A stretch of DNA of 64,000 nucleotides from Bradyrhizobium sp. SZCCHNS1050 (GCF_032484785.1 NZ_JAUETR010000001.1:4033501-4097500); one strand, 5' to 3'. Shown: positions 38,629-48,361, counted from the stretch's first letter. Program-made: numbers and translations. Notes: generated from the letters alone by a model not told the origin.

Positions 38629-40101
38629 ATGACCGCTGTGGAGCATGTTGAGCTGGAAACGCCGTTTGGTCGGCTGCGCGGCGCGCGATCAGAAGGAGTG
38701 ACCGCGTTTCGGAGAGTTCCGTATGCGGAAGCCCCCGTCGGCCCATTGCGCTTTGAGATGCCGTCAGTGCCGCCGCGATGGGGCGGTGTTCGCGACGCCG
38801 TCGCGGCCGGGCCGATTCCTCCGCAGAATCCGTCGCGTCTCGACGTGGTGATGGGGACCTACGACGTCGAGCAAAGCGAGGATTGTCTCCATCTGGACGT
38901 CTGGACCGGTCATGCGGCAGGCGACCGCGCTCCGGTCCTGGTGTTCATTCATGGCGGCGCCTTCATGACCGGAGGCGGATCGCTGCCTTGCTACGACGGA
39001 GGCATCCTCGCGAAGGACAATGGCCTCGTCGTTGTCAACGTCAGCTATCGGCTCGGCATTCTCGGCTTCTTCCCGCATCCCGGCCTCGGCGGTCTGAACC
39101 TCGGCCTGCACGACCAGGTCGCAGCGTTGCGCTGGATAGCACAAGCCATCAGCGTGTTCGGCGGAGATCCGCAGCGGATCACGGTGATCGGCCAATCGGC
39201 GGGCGCATTCAGCATCGCGGCCCTTGCCGGCATCGAAGCTGGATCGGGGCTGTTCAACCGGGCGATCCTGATGAGCGCGCCGGTCGGCGTCAAGCTGCGT
39301 ACCGTCGAACAGTCGCGACCGGTCGCCAATGCAATCCTCGATGTTCTCGGCATCGCCGCTGACGAGGTCGACAAACTCCGAACGATCCCGATTGGTCGCG
39401 CCCTCGAGGGCTTGCGCATGCTGCAAAGGCGGCCGCCGGCGACCCCGGGAGATATCACGCCTCCCTTCATGCCGGTTCTGGATGATGCCCTCGTGCACCG
39501 CGATCCCATCGAGTCAATTCGAAGCGGCGGCGCACGGTGGTGCGACATGATGATCGGCTTGACGCGCGAGGAGTATGCCGCGTTCTCGATCTCGAATCCG
39601 TCGCTCGACGAACTGTCCGATGATGCGCTCGAGGACGTGATCCGATCCCAGGGGGACGACGACGCAAGTGCGACGCTGGCACGGCTGCGTTCCTCGCGCG
39701 TGCCTGCGACACCTCGCATGCTCCTGGGCGACTTCTACAGCGAACGGATGTTCACAAAGCAGAGCCTGGAGATCGCCGCCACGCAGTCCAGCCTCGGTCG
39801 AAAGGCCTTCACCTATCTGTTCGACTGGCAGGCGCCCGTTCCGGGCCTGGGAGCCTGCCATTGCATCGATCTTCCCTTCCTGTTTGGCAACTTCAACATC
39901 TGGCAGTCGGCTGCCATGGTCAAAGGCGCGGACCGGCGCGAAGTGCAGGACCTGAGCCGCCTCTTCAGAGGCTCGATCGCCGCGTTCGCGGCAGCGGGAG
40001 ACCCGAACGCGCGCGGTCTCCCGGAATGGCCCGCCCACGCGGCGGATCAGGCGGTCCTGCATTTTGATCGCCGCATCACGGCATCGCGATACATCGCCTG
40101 A
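38629..40101 (+). CDS. type B carboxylesterase
   Basis: The 490-residue alpha/beta-hydrolase splits ester bonds. EDCLHLDVW is the first family signature, the oxyanion loop is FIHGGAF (residues 107-113) and the nucleophile is S190 in GQSAG. The acid is probably the Glu in the LTREEYAAF segment, and the base is a histidine in LGACHCIDLPFLFG. There is no signal peptide, so the enzyme is cytoplasmic. It follows the MFS transporter, which could import the ester, and converges with a LysR gene. The substrate is unknown; aromatic esters are the contextual guess. Confidence 0.85.
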   Translation: MTAVEHVELETPFGRLRGARSEGVTAFRRVPYAEAPVGPLRFEMPSVPPRWGGVRDAVAAGPIPPQNPSRLDVVMGTYDVEQSEDCLHLDVWTGHAAGDRAPVLVFIHGGAFMTGGGSLPCYDGGILAKDNGLVVVNVSYRLGILGFFPHPGLGGLNLGLHDQVAALRWIAQAISVFGGDPQRITVIGQSAGAFSIAALAGIEAGSGLFNRAILMSAPVGVKLRTVEQSRPVANAILDVLGIAADEVDKLRTIPIGRALEGLRMLQRRPPATPGDITPPFMPVLDDALVHRDPIESIRSGGARWCDMMIGLTREEYAAFSISNPSLDELSDDALEDVIRSQGDDDASATLARLRSSRVPATPRMLLGDFYSERMFTKQSLEIAATQSSLGRKAFTYLFDWQAPVPGLGACHCIDLPFLFGNFNIWQSAAMVKGADRREVQDLSRLFRGSIAAFAAAGDPNARGLPEWPAHAADQAVLHFDRRITASRYIA

Positions 40102-40128
40102 CTCGAGCAGGAACGGCCGGGAGTTCTC

Positions 40129-41127
40129 TCAACGCCTGGCCGGTCTGGGCCTGCGCTTCTTCACGGCGCGTTGGGATTTGCGCCTCACGGCGGACGCCGG
40201 ACCCGATGGCTGCGGACTATCGGACGAGCGCAGCCTGTCCTGAAGAAATTTGGCGAGACCGGCGAGGAACAAACGGCCGGCGACCGTCAGGGATCGGCGC
40301 GAAGGATAGAGCGCATAGAACGTCACCGGTGGCGGCGCCCAGTCGGGAAGCGGCAGAACGAGCCGGCCATCGAGCAGGTCGGCGTCGCACATCGGCATCG
40401 GCAGTCGCGCGAGACCGAGGCCGCGTAGCGCAGCCTGGCGAATGATGTTGAGGTTGTTGGCTGAAAAGTTGAGCTTGACGTTGATCTCCGTCGTCGCGTC
40501 GCTTGCGCCTAACAGACGCCAGCGCGCCATGAAGCCGTCGGCGCCCCATCCGACGCCCGGGAGGCCTTCGAGGTCTGCGGGGGTCGTGCGCGGGCCGAGG
40601 CGCGCCATCAGGGCGGGCGCTGCGACTAAGCGGTAAGGCGCTGTCGCGAGCTTCTGGCAGATCAATTCGGAATCCGCCAGATCTTCGCGCACAGGATGGA
40701 TTGCGAGGTCGTAGTGATCGATCTTCGGGTCGAACGTCCCTTTGGTGTTGTCCAAGGTCAGGCGCACATCCGGATAGGTCTCGGCAAACTGGATGGCAAA
40801 ATCGGCGACCAGAATCTCGGAGAGGACGGCCGGGCAGGAGATGCGCAGCATGCCCGAGGGGCGGTTCGTGCGGTCCTCCGCAAGCGCCTTGATCGCAACC
40901 AGCTCTTCCCTGATCTTCTGGCTCCGCTCGTAGATAGAGAGGCCGATTTCAGTCGCCGCGAAGTTGCGCGGGCCGCGATGAACGAGATGCACGCCGAGCT
41001 GACTTTCGAGGTCGCCGATCCGTCTGCTCAAGCTCGACTTCGGAATGCCTGTCTTGCGGCTCGCCGCCGACAGGCTGCCGGCCTCGATGATTTCGACGAG
41101 AAGTGTCAGGTCATCGACCGTTCCCAT
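40129..41127 (-). CDS. LysR-family transcriptional regulator
   Basis: The 332-residue protein has an N-terminal winged HTH (VEIIEAGSLSAASRKTGIPK, SSLSRRIGDLESQLGVHLVH) and a LysR substrate-binding region (about 90-300). The C-terminal end is unusually basic (KSQRAVKKRRPRPARR). It is convergent with the carboxylesterase and divergent from the outer-membrane channel gene at 41375, the typical LysR arrangement for autoregulation and control of the divergent target. Confidence 0.9.
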   Translation of the reverse strand: MGTVDDLTLLVEIIEAGSLSAASRKTGIPKSSLSRRIGDLESQLGVHLVHRGPRNFAATEIGLSIYERSQKIREELVAIKALAEDRTNRPSGMLRISCPAVLSEILVADFAIQFAETYPDVRLTLDNTKGTFDPKIDHYDLAIHPVREDLADSELICQKLATAPYRLVAAPALMARLGPRTTPADLEGLPGVGWGADGFMARWRLLGASDATTEINVKLNFSANNLNIIRQAALRGLGLARLPMPMCDADLLDGRLVLPLPDWAPPPVTFYALYPSRRSLTVAGRLFLAGLAKFLQDRLRSSDSPQPSGPASAVRRKSQRAVKKRRPRPARR

Positions 41128-41374
41128 GAGTAATCCTCTGCGGAGATCTCAGACAGAAGTCCGGATTCGATGAGACGATCGAAAGCGGCACTCCAGCAAG
41201 CAGGTCGTCGTTCCAATCCTGGAACGTGACTGTACCGATTGCCGGACTTTTTGTCCCGCGTCCACTGCCTATGCTGTTTCACCGAACTGAACGGGGCGGT
41301 TCGAGGGACAACACGCCGGACCACGACAGCGTCTGATGTCTTGGACCTGGGCTTAGAGGACATTGGAGGGGGAC

Positions 41375-42496
41375 TTGAGGCATCATATTCAGCCATTACT
41401 CATGGCACTGGCTTTTGCGTCGTGCGCAAGCGCGGCAGCTGTCGCGGAGGATTTGCCGGTCAAGGCAAAGCCAGCGGCCTCCGGTCAGCCATTCTTTTCG
41501 CTGATCGATGATCGCCTCACCTTCTCCTATATCCCCAAGGCGACGGACCCCGGCGTGTTCTCCAGGAATCCGGACGGGTCGCTCAACAGCACGACCGCGA
41601 TGCAGGTCTACTCGTTCACGCATTTCGACATCTGGCAGTACGGTACGAACTTCCTGAACATTTCGATGTTCAAGGCGGACCATAACGATCCCGCCAGCCC
41701 CTGCACGAACGCGGGCGTCGTGGTCAATCCGGGCACCGGTGTTGCAACACCGGCCAATTGCGCGGGTGCAATCTTTTTCACCGGTCAGAGCCGTTCGACA
41801 TTTGGCTGGAATGAAATCTTCGATACCAAGGCGTTCACGGTCGGCCCGCTCCGCAACATCTCCTTCGAGGTCGGTTTGGACCTGAGCACGTCGAACTACT
41901 ATCGCGCCGCCGCTGCGCAGGCCGTATCGGCCGGCCTGCAGTTCCAGTTCGATCTTCCCTACAAGGGTTACGTCAACGTCGCGCCGCTCGCGACATGGAT
42001 CTACATGGCACACATGGGATTCCTGCAGTGCGGTGGTGGCTTTGCCCCTCCGGGGCCCGGCGTGAGCTGTCTGCCCGACGGCAACCGGCGGTATCAGCCG
42101 ACCTGGGCGATTGAAACGAACTACTACATGGACCTCGGCTTCTTACCCGAGAGCATGCGCTATTTATCCATCAGCGGCCGCGCCCAGTTGCTCGGCGCGC
42201 TCGGCCCCGAGAACAGCCCACTTCCCTATAATCCGCTGCCCGTCGCGGCGCCGGCCAACTCCATGACCAAAGTCTCACTCAACTCCGAGCCGATCCGCCT
42301 TACCTTCGATGCCTCCAAAGCGATGTGGGGCCCGAAATTCTCGCACTATCTCGATGTCTGGGTGGCCTATCGCTACTGGCAGAACAAATACGGTCTCGAT
42401 CACAATGTCAGCAAGCTCTGCACGAGATCGCCAGGGGTGAGCAACAACACCTGCACCGAATCGAGTCTGTCCAGCGGCATCAGCGTGAAGTTCTAG
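41375..42496 (+). CDS. outer-membrane channel protein, Tsx-like
   Basis: About 373 residues. A TTG at 41375, with GGAGGGGG just upstream, gives a full signal peptide (RHHIQPLLMALAFASCASAA); ATG at 41402 would shorten it. The mature protein is rich in alternating aromatic residues (FTHFDIWQYGTNFLNISMF, DLPYKGYVNVAPLATWIYMA, HYLDVWVAYRYWQNKYG) and ends in VKF, the aromatic C-terminus of outer-membrane beta-barrels. It probably forms a substrate channel. Its place divergent from LysR suggests co-regulation. Confidence 0.65.
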   Translation: MRHHIQPLLMALAFASCASAAAVAEDLPVKAKPAASGQPFFSLIDDRLTFSYIPKATDPGVFSRNPDGSLNSTTAMQVYSFTHFDIWQYGTNFLNISMFKADHNDPASPCTNAGVVVNPGTGVATPANCAGAIFFTGQSRSTFGWNEIFDTKAFTVGPLRNISFEVGLDLSTSNYYRAAAAQAVSAGLQFQFDLPYKGYVNVAPLATWIYMAHMGFLQCGGGFAPPGPGVSCLPDGNRRYQPTWAIETNYYMDLGFLPESMRYLSISGRAQLLGALGPENSPLPYNPLPVAAPANSMTKVSLNSEPIRLTFDASKAMWGPKFSHYLDVWVAYRYWQNKYGLDHNVSKLCTRSPGVSNNTCTESSLSSGISVKF

Positions 42497-42523
42497 TGCG
42501 TCGACAAAACGGGGGAGAGCGGT

Positions 42524-43465
42524 TTACCTGCCGCGCCTGATGCGACCGTCGTCAGCTTTTTGGCGTCGCACAGCACCGCCCGATGGGAAACGATGTTCGG
42601 AGAGGCCTTGTGCGAGGCCGCGGACAGCAAGCAGATGTCCCGCCATGGGTTCGGCACTCAACTGCTTCGGATCCAGGAATTTTCTGGCCGTCGTGATGAA
42701 CAGCGTTTTGAGGTCGCTGCCTCCAAAGCACACGCAGGTCGGGTTCGTCACCGGCAATGGGACGATGGTGTCGATCTGCCCGTTCGGGCGGTAGCGTACG
42801 ACGCGGCCGCCCGAGAAGAAGGCTGTCCATAACCCGCCTGCGGCATCGACGCAGGCGCCGTCCGGTCTTTCCTTCGACGTGCTATAATCTGCAAACAGGC
42901 GCCGGTTGCTGATGATACCGTCGTCGAGATCGAAGTCGAACGACCAGGTGCAGTATCGCCGCGTATCGGTGAAATAGAGCGTGCGGTTGTCCGGCGCGAA
43001 CGCGATCCCATTGGTCACGATGACGTCGCCGAAGATGCGCGTCACCTGGCCGTCTCCGGTCACGCGATAGAGCGAGCCGTTCGGGCGATGCAGCTGGTTG
43101 TCCATGGTGCCGATCCACAAGCGGCCGCGCGCATCAACCCGGCCGTCGTTGAGGCGGTTGTCGAGGCCGTTTTCGACCTCGACAAACTGCTCCGGATGAT
43201 CGGCCGCGCGACGGTACAGAGTCAGATCCCGTGCGAGCAGATGCGAGCCGTCCGCCGTCAGCGCCTGGCTGCCAAGGAATTGACACTCATGGGAAACAGC
43301 GTGGTGCGCGCCAGTTTCCGGATCGAACGACTGATGCAGCCTGCCGTCGATATCGATCCACCACAGCTTGCGGGTCCGGTCGCACCATAATGGCGTCTCG
43401 CCGAGGAGATCGGCGTTGGCCACCGCAATCTCGACCCGATCAGCGGAGATCGAATGAATGGTCAT
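42524..43465 (-). CDS. SMP-30/gluconolactonase-like protein
   Basis: The 313-residue six-bladed propeller hydrolyses lactones in known relatives. ADLLGETPLWCDRTRKLWWI carries the metal-binding Glu, DARGRLWIGTMDN the Asn/Asp region, TNGIAFAPDNRTLYFTDT the third motif and RPDGACVDAAGGLWTAFF the fourth. There is no signal peptide. Its start overlaps the end of the broken M24 peptidase gene by 26 bases on the same strand. A sugar-acid or aromatic-pathway lactone is a reasonable substrate guess. Confidence 0.85.
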   Translation of the reverse strand: MTIHSISADRVEIAVANADLLGETPLWCDRTRKLWWIDIDGRLHQSFDPETGAHHAVSHECQFLGSQALTADGSHLLARDLTLYRRAADHPEQFVEVENGLDNRLNDGRVDARGRLWIGTMDNQLHRPNGSLYRVTGDGQVTRIFGDVIVTNGIAFAPDNRTLYFTDTRRYCTWSFDFDLDDGIISNRRLFADYSTSKERPDGACVDAAGGLWTAFFSGGRVVRYRPNGQIDTIVPLPVTNPTCVCFGGSDLKTLFITTARKFLDPKQLSAEPMAGHLLAVRGLAQGLSEHRFPSGGAVRRQKADDGRIRRGR

Positions 43466-43960
43466 GTCGGAATCCCGTTCCAGCCGCGCGCGCTATCGAT
43501 CTCAGCTTTTCCAGCGGGCGCATCGCCTGGACGAAGCGGCAGTTCCTTGCGCAGCAGGTCCGCGGCGTCGGCGGAAGGAACGACAACTCCACGCCGACAG
43601 CAAGCCCCGGCGTCGCGACGGATCGGACATGCCCGAGCGCGAGCGTCATGGCCTCGACCGAGGTTGACGATCCGAACACGGCCGGCGGCATCCAGTATCC
43701 GGCGTCCGTCCTATTGGGGATGCTGTCCCGCTCGTTCCGGTTGGCGGTGTAGACCGTCTTGTCCGGCTCGCCCTTCACATAGATGAGGATCGGCAGGTGC
43801 CGGCTGATGCCGATCGCGTCCATGAAGTCGAACTGGAAATGGTAGTAGCCGCCGAGAAGGTACTGATGTTGTGCTTCGACGTGCAGATCAGGACGTCGAT
43901 GCCGGCCGCGTCGAGCAGGCCGTCGAGCCGGGCGGTCGAGAAGGGAATGTTGGCGCGCAT
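43440..43960 (-). pseudogene. broken M24-family (creatinase/Xaa-Pro) peptidase, N-terminal part
   Basis: The fragment starts MRANIPFSTARLDGLLDAAG IDVLICTSKHN and then shifts frame near 43865. It continues YLLGGYYHFQFDFMDAIG and GHVRSVATPGLAVGVELSFL to AMRPLEKLRSI, where the intact family would lead into its catalytic domain. That domain is missing; the sequence runs straight into the SMP-30 gene. One frameshift plus truncation make it non-functional. Confidence 0.75.
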
Positions 43961-44008
43961 GAATCGTTCTCTGCGTCGACCACCCGGGGGGCGGCAAGGT
44001 GAGGGCGA

Positions 44009-44668
44009 TCAATTGCCGGTCCAGGAGGACAGGGCATGCGCGACACAGTTGTTGATGTGCTCGCTCAGGACGGTCCTTGCGCCCTCGATGTCGCGCCTCA
44101 GGGCGCATTCCAGCAGCGCCTTGTGCTGGTTGATCGTCTCGCTGCCGCGATAGCGCAGTGCGTAACGGAAATATTTGTCGAACACGATGGAATGCGTATG
44201 CATCAGCTCGCGCGACCCGCAACGCGAGATCAGCGCCTGGTGGAATTCGCCGTCGTAGCGCTTTCGCAACTCGGGATCGTCGCCCTCCTTCAGGATGGTG
44301 CGCTCGGTCGCGGCCAGCTTGTGATGCGCTGACACCACGCGTCCTTCCCACTCGACGTCTCCGGCGCGGAACGACTCGGCCATGGCGTGATGCTCCAGCA
44401 GGATGCGCAGCTCGGCGAGCTCGCGCAGGTTCTGGAGCGAGACCGGTGCCACCTCGAAGCCACGCTGCCCTTCGGCGACCACGAAGCCTTCGGACGCCAG
44501 GCGATTGAGGATCTCGCGCAGGGTCGAGATGCTGACGCCGTAATCCTCCTTCATCGCCTCGAGCCTGAGGCGTCCCGACGGCGTGAGCACGCCGAAAATG
44601 ATGTCGGAGCGGATGCGCCGATAGCCGCTGTCGCCCGCCGACAGCGGCCGTTCCTCAAGATCCGTCAT
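44009..44668 (-). CDS. GntR-family (FadR/FCD) transcriptional regulator
   Basis: About 219 residues from the ATG at 44668. The winged HTH is at about residues 10-75 (LTPSGRLRLEAMKEDYGVSI, STLREILNRLASEGFVVAEG), followed by an FCD effector domain with ELRILLEHHAMAE, LRKRYDGEFHQALISRC and LERALRRDI in near form. It is divergent from the TRAP transporter operon and probably represses it, releasing DNA when an organic acid binds. Confidence 0.9.
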   Translation of the reverse strand: MTDLEERPLSAGDSGYRRIRSDIIFGVLTPSGRLRLEAMKEDYGVSISTLREILNRLASEGFVVAEGQRGFEVAPVSLQNLRELAELRILLEHHAMAESFRAGDVEWEGRVVSAHHKLAATERTILKEGDDPELRKRYDGEFHQALISRCGSRELMHTHSIVFDKYFRYALRYRGSETINQHKALLECALRRDIEGARTVLSEHINNCVAHALSSWTGN

Positions 44669-44790
44669 GCCTTCTGATCCCGCTCGCCCGGAGCGCCGCC
44701 CTGTGGGAGCGGGCCACTCGCCGGCATTATAGCAGAGTCGCGGCATCTGATGTCCATTGAAATCTCATATGAAATTATGATTGTCGTTTG

Positions 44791-44806
44791 ACATCGATAT
44801 TGATGT
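44791..44806. promoter_or_regulatory. near-perfect palindrome, possible GntR operator
   Basis: ACATCGATATTGATGT is a 16-base near-palindrome (14 of 16 positions symmetric) in the 217-base gap between gntR and dctP. A TTGACA hexamer overlaps its left end (44788-44793). GntR regulators bind sites of this size, but no consensus for this protein is known. Confidence 0.4.
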
Positions 44807-44885
44807 GTGTTTTCTCGATAAACAGAGGGTACGGAAAATAAGCGCTCAACCCGCCGCGTGCCCCGAAGAAACCAGGGAGGACACG

Positions 44886-45905
44886 ATGAGCTTGTTCGCA
44901 CGGGCGCTGTCTGCCGCCGCGATCTCGGTGGCGCTGACGGTCGGCGCATCTGCCGCCGATGACATTCAGGAGCGGACGATCCGGTGGGGGCACCTGAACA
45001 ACACCGATCACCCCGTCAGCTTCGGCGTGCAGAAGTTCGGAGAGATCCTGCTGGCCAAGAGCGGGGGTAAGATGAGGGTCCGCGAGTTCGCGGCCTCGCA
45101 GCTCGGCAACGAATTGCAGCAGCAATCCGCGCTGCGCGGCGGCACTCAGGAGATGCTGTCGGCCTCGACCACGTCGCTTGCGACCGTCGTGCCCGAGTTC
45201 GGCCTGATCGATTTCCCGTTCCTGTTCAACACGACCGAGCAGGCCGATGCGCTCGCGACCGGCAAATTCGGCAAGGCCATGCTTGAGGGCCTGCCGTCGA
45301 AGAACCTGATCGGCCTCGGTTATTGGGGCCTTGGCTTCCGCAACGTCACCAACAGCACCCGGCCGATCACCAAGGTCGAGGACTTCGCCGGCCTGAAGCT
45401 GCGCGTCATTCCGAACCCGGTCTATCTGGAGAGTTTCAGCGCTTTCAAGGCCAATCCCGTCCCGATGGCGTTCGGCGAATTGTATTCGGCGCTGGAGACT
45501 CGCACCGTCGACGGGCAGGAGAATCCCTACACCGTCATCCTCTCCAACAAGTTCTACGAGGTGCAGAAGTACGTCTCGGCCACCAACCACACCTTCACCC
45601 TCAACATCATCCTGGTGAGCAAGACGTTCTGGGACAAGTTGTCGCCGACCGAGCAGCGCCTGATGCGCGAGGCCTATGAGGAAAGCCGCAACTATCAGAA
45701 GGAGCAGACGCGCCTCCAGACCGAAAAGGCGCTGGCGGAATTGCAGGCCAAGGGCATGCAGTACAATGCGATCGCTCCCGAGGAGACCGAGCGCATGCGC
45801 AAGGCGGTTCAACCGGTCGTGGACAAGGTCTCGGCCAATCTTCGGCCCGAGACGGTGAAGCTGTTCAACGAGGAAGTCGAGCGCATCCGCAAGGACGTAA
45901 AGTAA
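44886..45905 (+). CDS. TRAP transporter substrate-binding protein (DctP type)
   Basis: The 339-residue periplasmic protein binds an organic acid for TRAP import. The ATG at 44886 follows AGGGAGGA by 5 bases; the signal peptide is residues 1-24 (ending SAAD). DctP features are VSFGVQKFGEILLAKSGGKM, GLIDFPFLFN, GLKLRVIPNPVYLESF (where the conserved Arg contacts the carboxylate), MAFGELYSALETRTVDGQEN and TFWDKLSPTEQRLM. It is the first gene of the TRAP-aroQ cluster. Confidence 0.92.
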   Translation: MSLFARALSAAAISVALTVGASAADDIQERTIRWGHLNNTDHPVSFGVQKFGEILLAKSGGKMRVREFAASQLGNELQQQSALRGGTQEMLSASTTSLATVVPEFGLIDFPFLFNTTEQADALATGKFGKAMLEGLPSKNLIGLGYWGLGFRNVTNSTRPITKVEDFAGLKLRVIPNPVYLESFSAFKANPVPMAFGELYSALETRTVDGQENPYTVILSNKFYEVQKYVSATNHTFTLNIILVSKTFWDKLSPTEQRLMREAYEESRNYQKEQTRLQTEKALAELQAKGMQYNAIAPEETERMRKAVQPVVDKVSANLRPETVKLFNEEVERIRKDVK

Positions 45906-45979
45906 TCGCCTCTCCATCACGATAGGCGGCGGAGCCGGCCCATGCCGGCTCACGTCCCACATCTGCTCGGACCTGACGC

Positions 45980-46489
45980 ATGGCGCAGTTTCTCGACCTC
46001 TATTGCTCGTTTCTGAAAGCCGTCATTGCCGCGTGTCTCGCGGCCATGGTGGTGCTGGTCTTCGGCAACGTAGTGCTGCGCTATGGCTTCAACTCCGGCA
46101 TCACGGTGTCCGAGGAGCTGTCGCGCTGGCTGCTGGTGTGGCTGACCTTCCTCGGAGCCATCGTCGCGCTGCGCGAGCACGCCCATCTCGGCGTCGACAG
46201 CCTGGTGCGGAAGCTGCCGGCCTCCGGCAAGCGCATCTGCTTCCTCATCAACTACGGCCTGATGCTGTTCGCCGATTGGCTGCTGCTCTCCGGCAGCTGG
46301 CGTCAGACCCTCATCAACATCGACGACCGCGCGCCGGCGACCGGTCTGTCGATGGCCATCTTCTACGCCGTCGGCGTGATCTTCGGTGTGTCGGCCGCAA
46401 TTATCCTTCTCTACGACCTGTACCGGGTGATCAGCGGGCAGGCGAGCGAGGAGGACATGGTGGCGGTCAGGGAATCGGAGGAGCAGTGA
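45980..46489 (+). CDS. TRAP transporter small membrane subunit (DctQ type)
   Basis: The 169-residue membrane protein has four hydrophobic segments and the DctQ motif around GITVSEELSRWLLVWLTFLG AIVALREHAHLGVD, given here in two parts. It couples with the DctM subunit in the inner membrane. It is 74 bases after the DctP gene. Confidence 0.9.
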   Translation: MAQFLDLYCSFLKAVIAACLAAMVVLVFGNVVLRYGFNSGITVSEELSRWLLVWLTFLGAIVALREHAHLGVDSLVRKLPASGKRICFLINYGLMLFADWLLLSGSWRQTLINIDDRAPATGLSMAIFYAVGVIFGVSAAIILLYDLYRVISGQASEEDMVAVRESEEQ

Positions 46490-46544
46490 TGGCCTCGATC
46501 GTCTTCGCGCCCTCTCACTCTCTCCGCGTCACCCGGATCATGCC

Positions 46545-47825
46545 ATGACGATCGTCGTCTTCACCGTCTCTCTGCTGGGCGCCATGGCGCTGGGCATGCC
46601 GATCGCCTTTGCGCTCCTCATCTGCGGCGTCGCCCTGATGAGCACCATTGACATGTTCGATCCCCAGATCGTCGCCCAGAACGTCATCAACGGCGCCGAC
46701 AGTTTTCCGCTGATGGCCATCCCGTTCTTCATGCTCGCGGGCGAGATCATGAACAAGGGCGGACTGGCCAAGCGCATCGTCAATGTCGCACTCGTGGCGG
46801 TGGGGCATTTCCGGGGCGGCCTGGGCTACGTCACGATCCTGGCCGCCTGCATCCTGTCGTCATTGTCGGGGTCGGCGGCGGCCGACGCCGCCGCGCTGGC
46901 GGCGCTGCTGGTGCCGATGATGGTGGCGGCGGGACACAAGAAGACCTATGCGGCGGGTCTCGTGGCGGCCGGCGGCGTGATTGGCCCGGTGATTCCGCCC
47001 AGCATCGGATTCGTGATCTTCGGCGTGGCCGCCAACGTCTCGATCTCGAAGCTGTTCCTTGCCGGCATCGTGCCCGGCCTTTTCCTGGGATTGGGCCTTT
47101 GCGCCGCCTGGTACTGGGTGGTGCGCAAGGAAAACCTGTCGCCGCCGCCGCGCGCCTCGCTTCGCGAGGTGTGGCATGCGATCACCGACGGCTTCTGGGC
47201 ACTCATGCTCCCCGCCATCATCATCGTCGGCCTGCGCTTCGGGATCTTCACGCCAACCGAGGCCGGCGTCGTCGTCGCCGTCTATTCGATGTTCGTCGCG
47301 ACGTGCATCTATCGCGAGCTGAAATGGTCCGAGATCTACGCGGTCCTGGTCTCGTCGGCCGTGACCACGAGCGTCGTCATGTTCCTGGTCGCTGCGGCCT
47401 TGGTGTCGTCCTGGCTGATCACGGTGTCTGAGATCTCCAACCAGGTCGTCGATCTCCTGAAGCCGTTCATGAGCAACAACACCATCCTGATGCTCGCGAT
47501 CATGGTGGTCGTCGTGATCGTGGGCACGGCGCTCGACATGACGCCCACCATCCTGATCCTGACGCCGATCCTGATGCCAATCATCAAGGCGGCAAATATC
47601 GACCCCGTCTATTTCGGCGTGCTGTTCATCATCAACAACTCCATCGGCCTGATCACGCCGCCGGTCGGCATCGTGCTTAACGTCGTCTGCGGCGTGTCCA
47701 AGATCAGCATGGAAGACATCATCAAGGGGGTCTGGCCCTTCATGATCGCGCAGCTGATCGTCCTGTTCGCGATGGTCCTGTTTCCCGGCCTGGTGACGGT
47801 GCCGGCGCGATGGTTCGGCGGCTGA
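46545..47825 (+). CDS. TRAP transporter large membrane subunit (DctM type)
   Basis: The 426-residue permease has about 12 hydrophobic segments. Family marks are SFPLMAIPFFMLAGEIMNKG, LSSLSGSAAADAAALAALLV, AAGGVIGPVIPPSIGFVIFG, FTPTEAGVVVAVYS and NNSIGLITPPVGIVLNVVCG. It uses an ion gradient to drive uptake with DctQ. aroQ starts 28 bases downstream, which ties uptake to shikimate-pathway-type chemistry. Confidence 0.93.
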   Translation: MTIVVFTVSLLGAMALGMPIAFALLICGVALMSTIDMFDPQIVAQNVINGADSFPLMAIPFFMLAGEIMNKGGLAKRIVNVALVAVGHFRGGLGYVTILAACILSSLSGSAAADAAALAALLVPMMVAAGHKKTYAAGLVAAGGVIGPVIPPSIGFVIFGVAANVSISKLFLAGIVPGLFLGLGLCAAWYWVVRKENLSPPPRASLREVWHAITDGFWALMLPAIIIVGLRFGIFTPTEAGVVVAVYSMFVATCIYRELKWSEIYAVLVSSAVTTSVVMFLVAAALVSSWLITVSEISNQVVDLLKPFMSNNTILMLAIMVVVVIVGTALDMTPTILILTPILMPIIKAANIDPVYFGVLFIINNSIGLITPPVGIVLNVVCGVSKISMEDIIKGVWPFMIAQLIVLFAMVLFPGLVTVPARWFGG

Positions 47826-47853
47826 TCGGGCTGCGTTGGCAAAGGAGTCGAAC

Positions 47854-48348
47854 ATGGCCGCACGGATCGTGATCTTGAATGGACCCAATCTCAATTTTCT
47901 CGGCATTCGGGAGCCCGACATCTACGGCTCGACGACGCTGAAGCAGATCGAGGACAGCTGCCACGCGCTCGCGGACCAACTCGGCGTATCCGTCTCGTTC
48001 CACCAGTCGAACATGGAAGGCGAGCTCGTTGGTCTGATCCAATCCGCTCACGGCCAGGCGGATGCGATCATCATCAATCCGGCAGGCTATTCTTTCACAT
48101 CGGTCGCGCTGATCGATGCGCTGAACATCTTCGATGGGGTGAAGATCGAGCTGCACATCTCCAACATCCATGCGCGGGACGAGCTGCACCGCCATTCGAT
48201 CACCTCGCGGGCCTGCACAGCGGTGATTTGCGGACTTGGCGCTTACGGCTATCTCGCTGCGATCCTGGCGGTCGTCCAGCGGCTCGGGCAATTGCCTGAA
48301 ACGATTCCGCCGGCCCTGCACGGGCTTGCGCTAACCGGCAAGATGTAA
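47854..48348 (+). CDS. aroQ: type II 3-dehydroquinate dehydratase
   Basis: The 164-residue enzyme interconverts 3-dehydroquinate and 3-dehydroshikimate. AAAGGAG lies 7 bases before the ATG at 47854. Key residues are N12 and the PNLNFLG motif, the catalytic tyrosine Y24 in DIYG, QSNMEGELVGLIQ, NPAGYSFTSVALIDAL, the active histidine H101 in ELHISNIHARD and R112-H113 in LHRHS. Type II enzymes are used in quinate catabolism as well as aromatic synthesis; the setting beside a TRAP transporter on an island favours catabolism. Confidence 0.93.
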   Translation: MAARIVILNGPNLNFLGIREPDIYGSTTLKQIEDSCHALADQLGVSVSFHQSNMEGELVGLIQSAHGQADAIIINPAGYSFTSVALIDALNIFDGVKIELHISNIHARDELHRHSITSRACTAVICGLGAYGYLAAILAVVQRLGQLPETIPPALHGLALTGKM

Positions 48349-48361
48349 TCAGGAGACAAGC

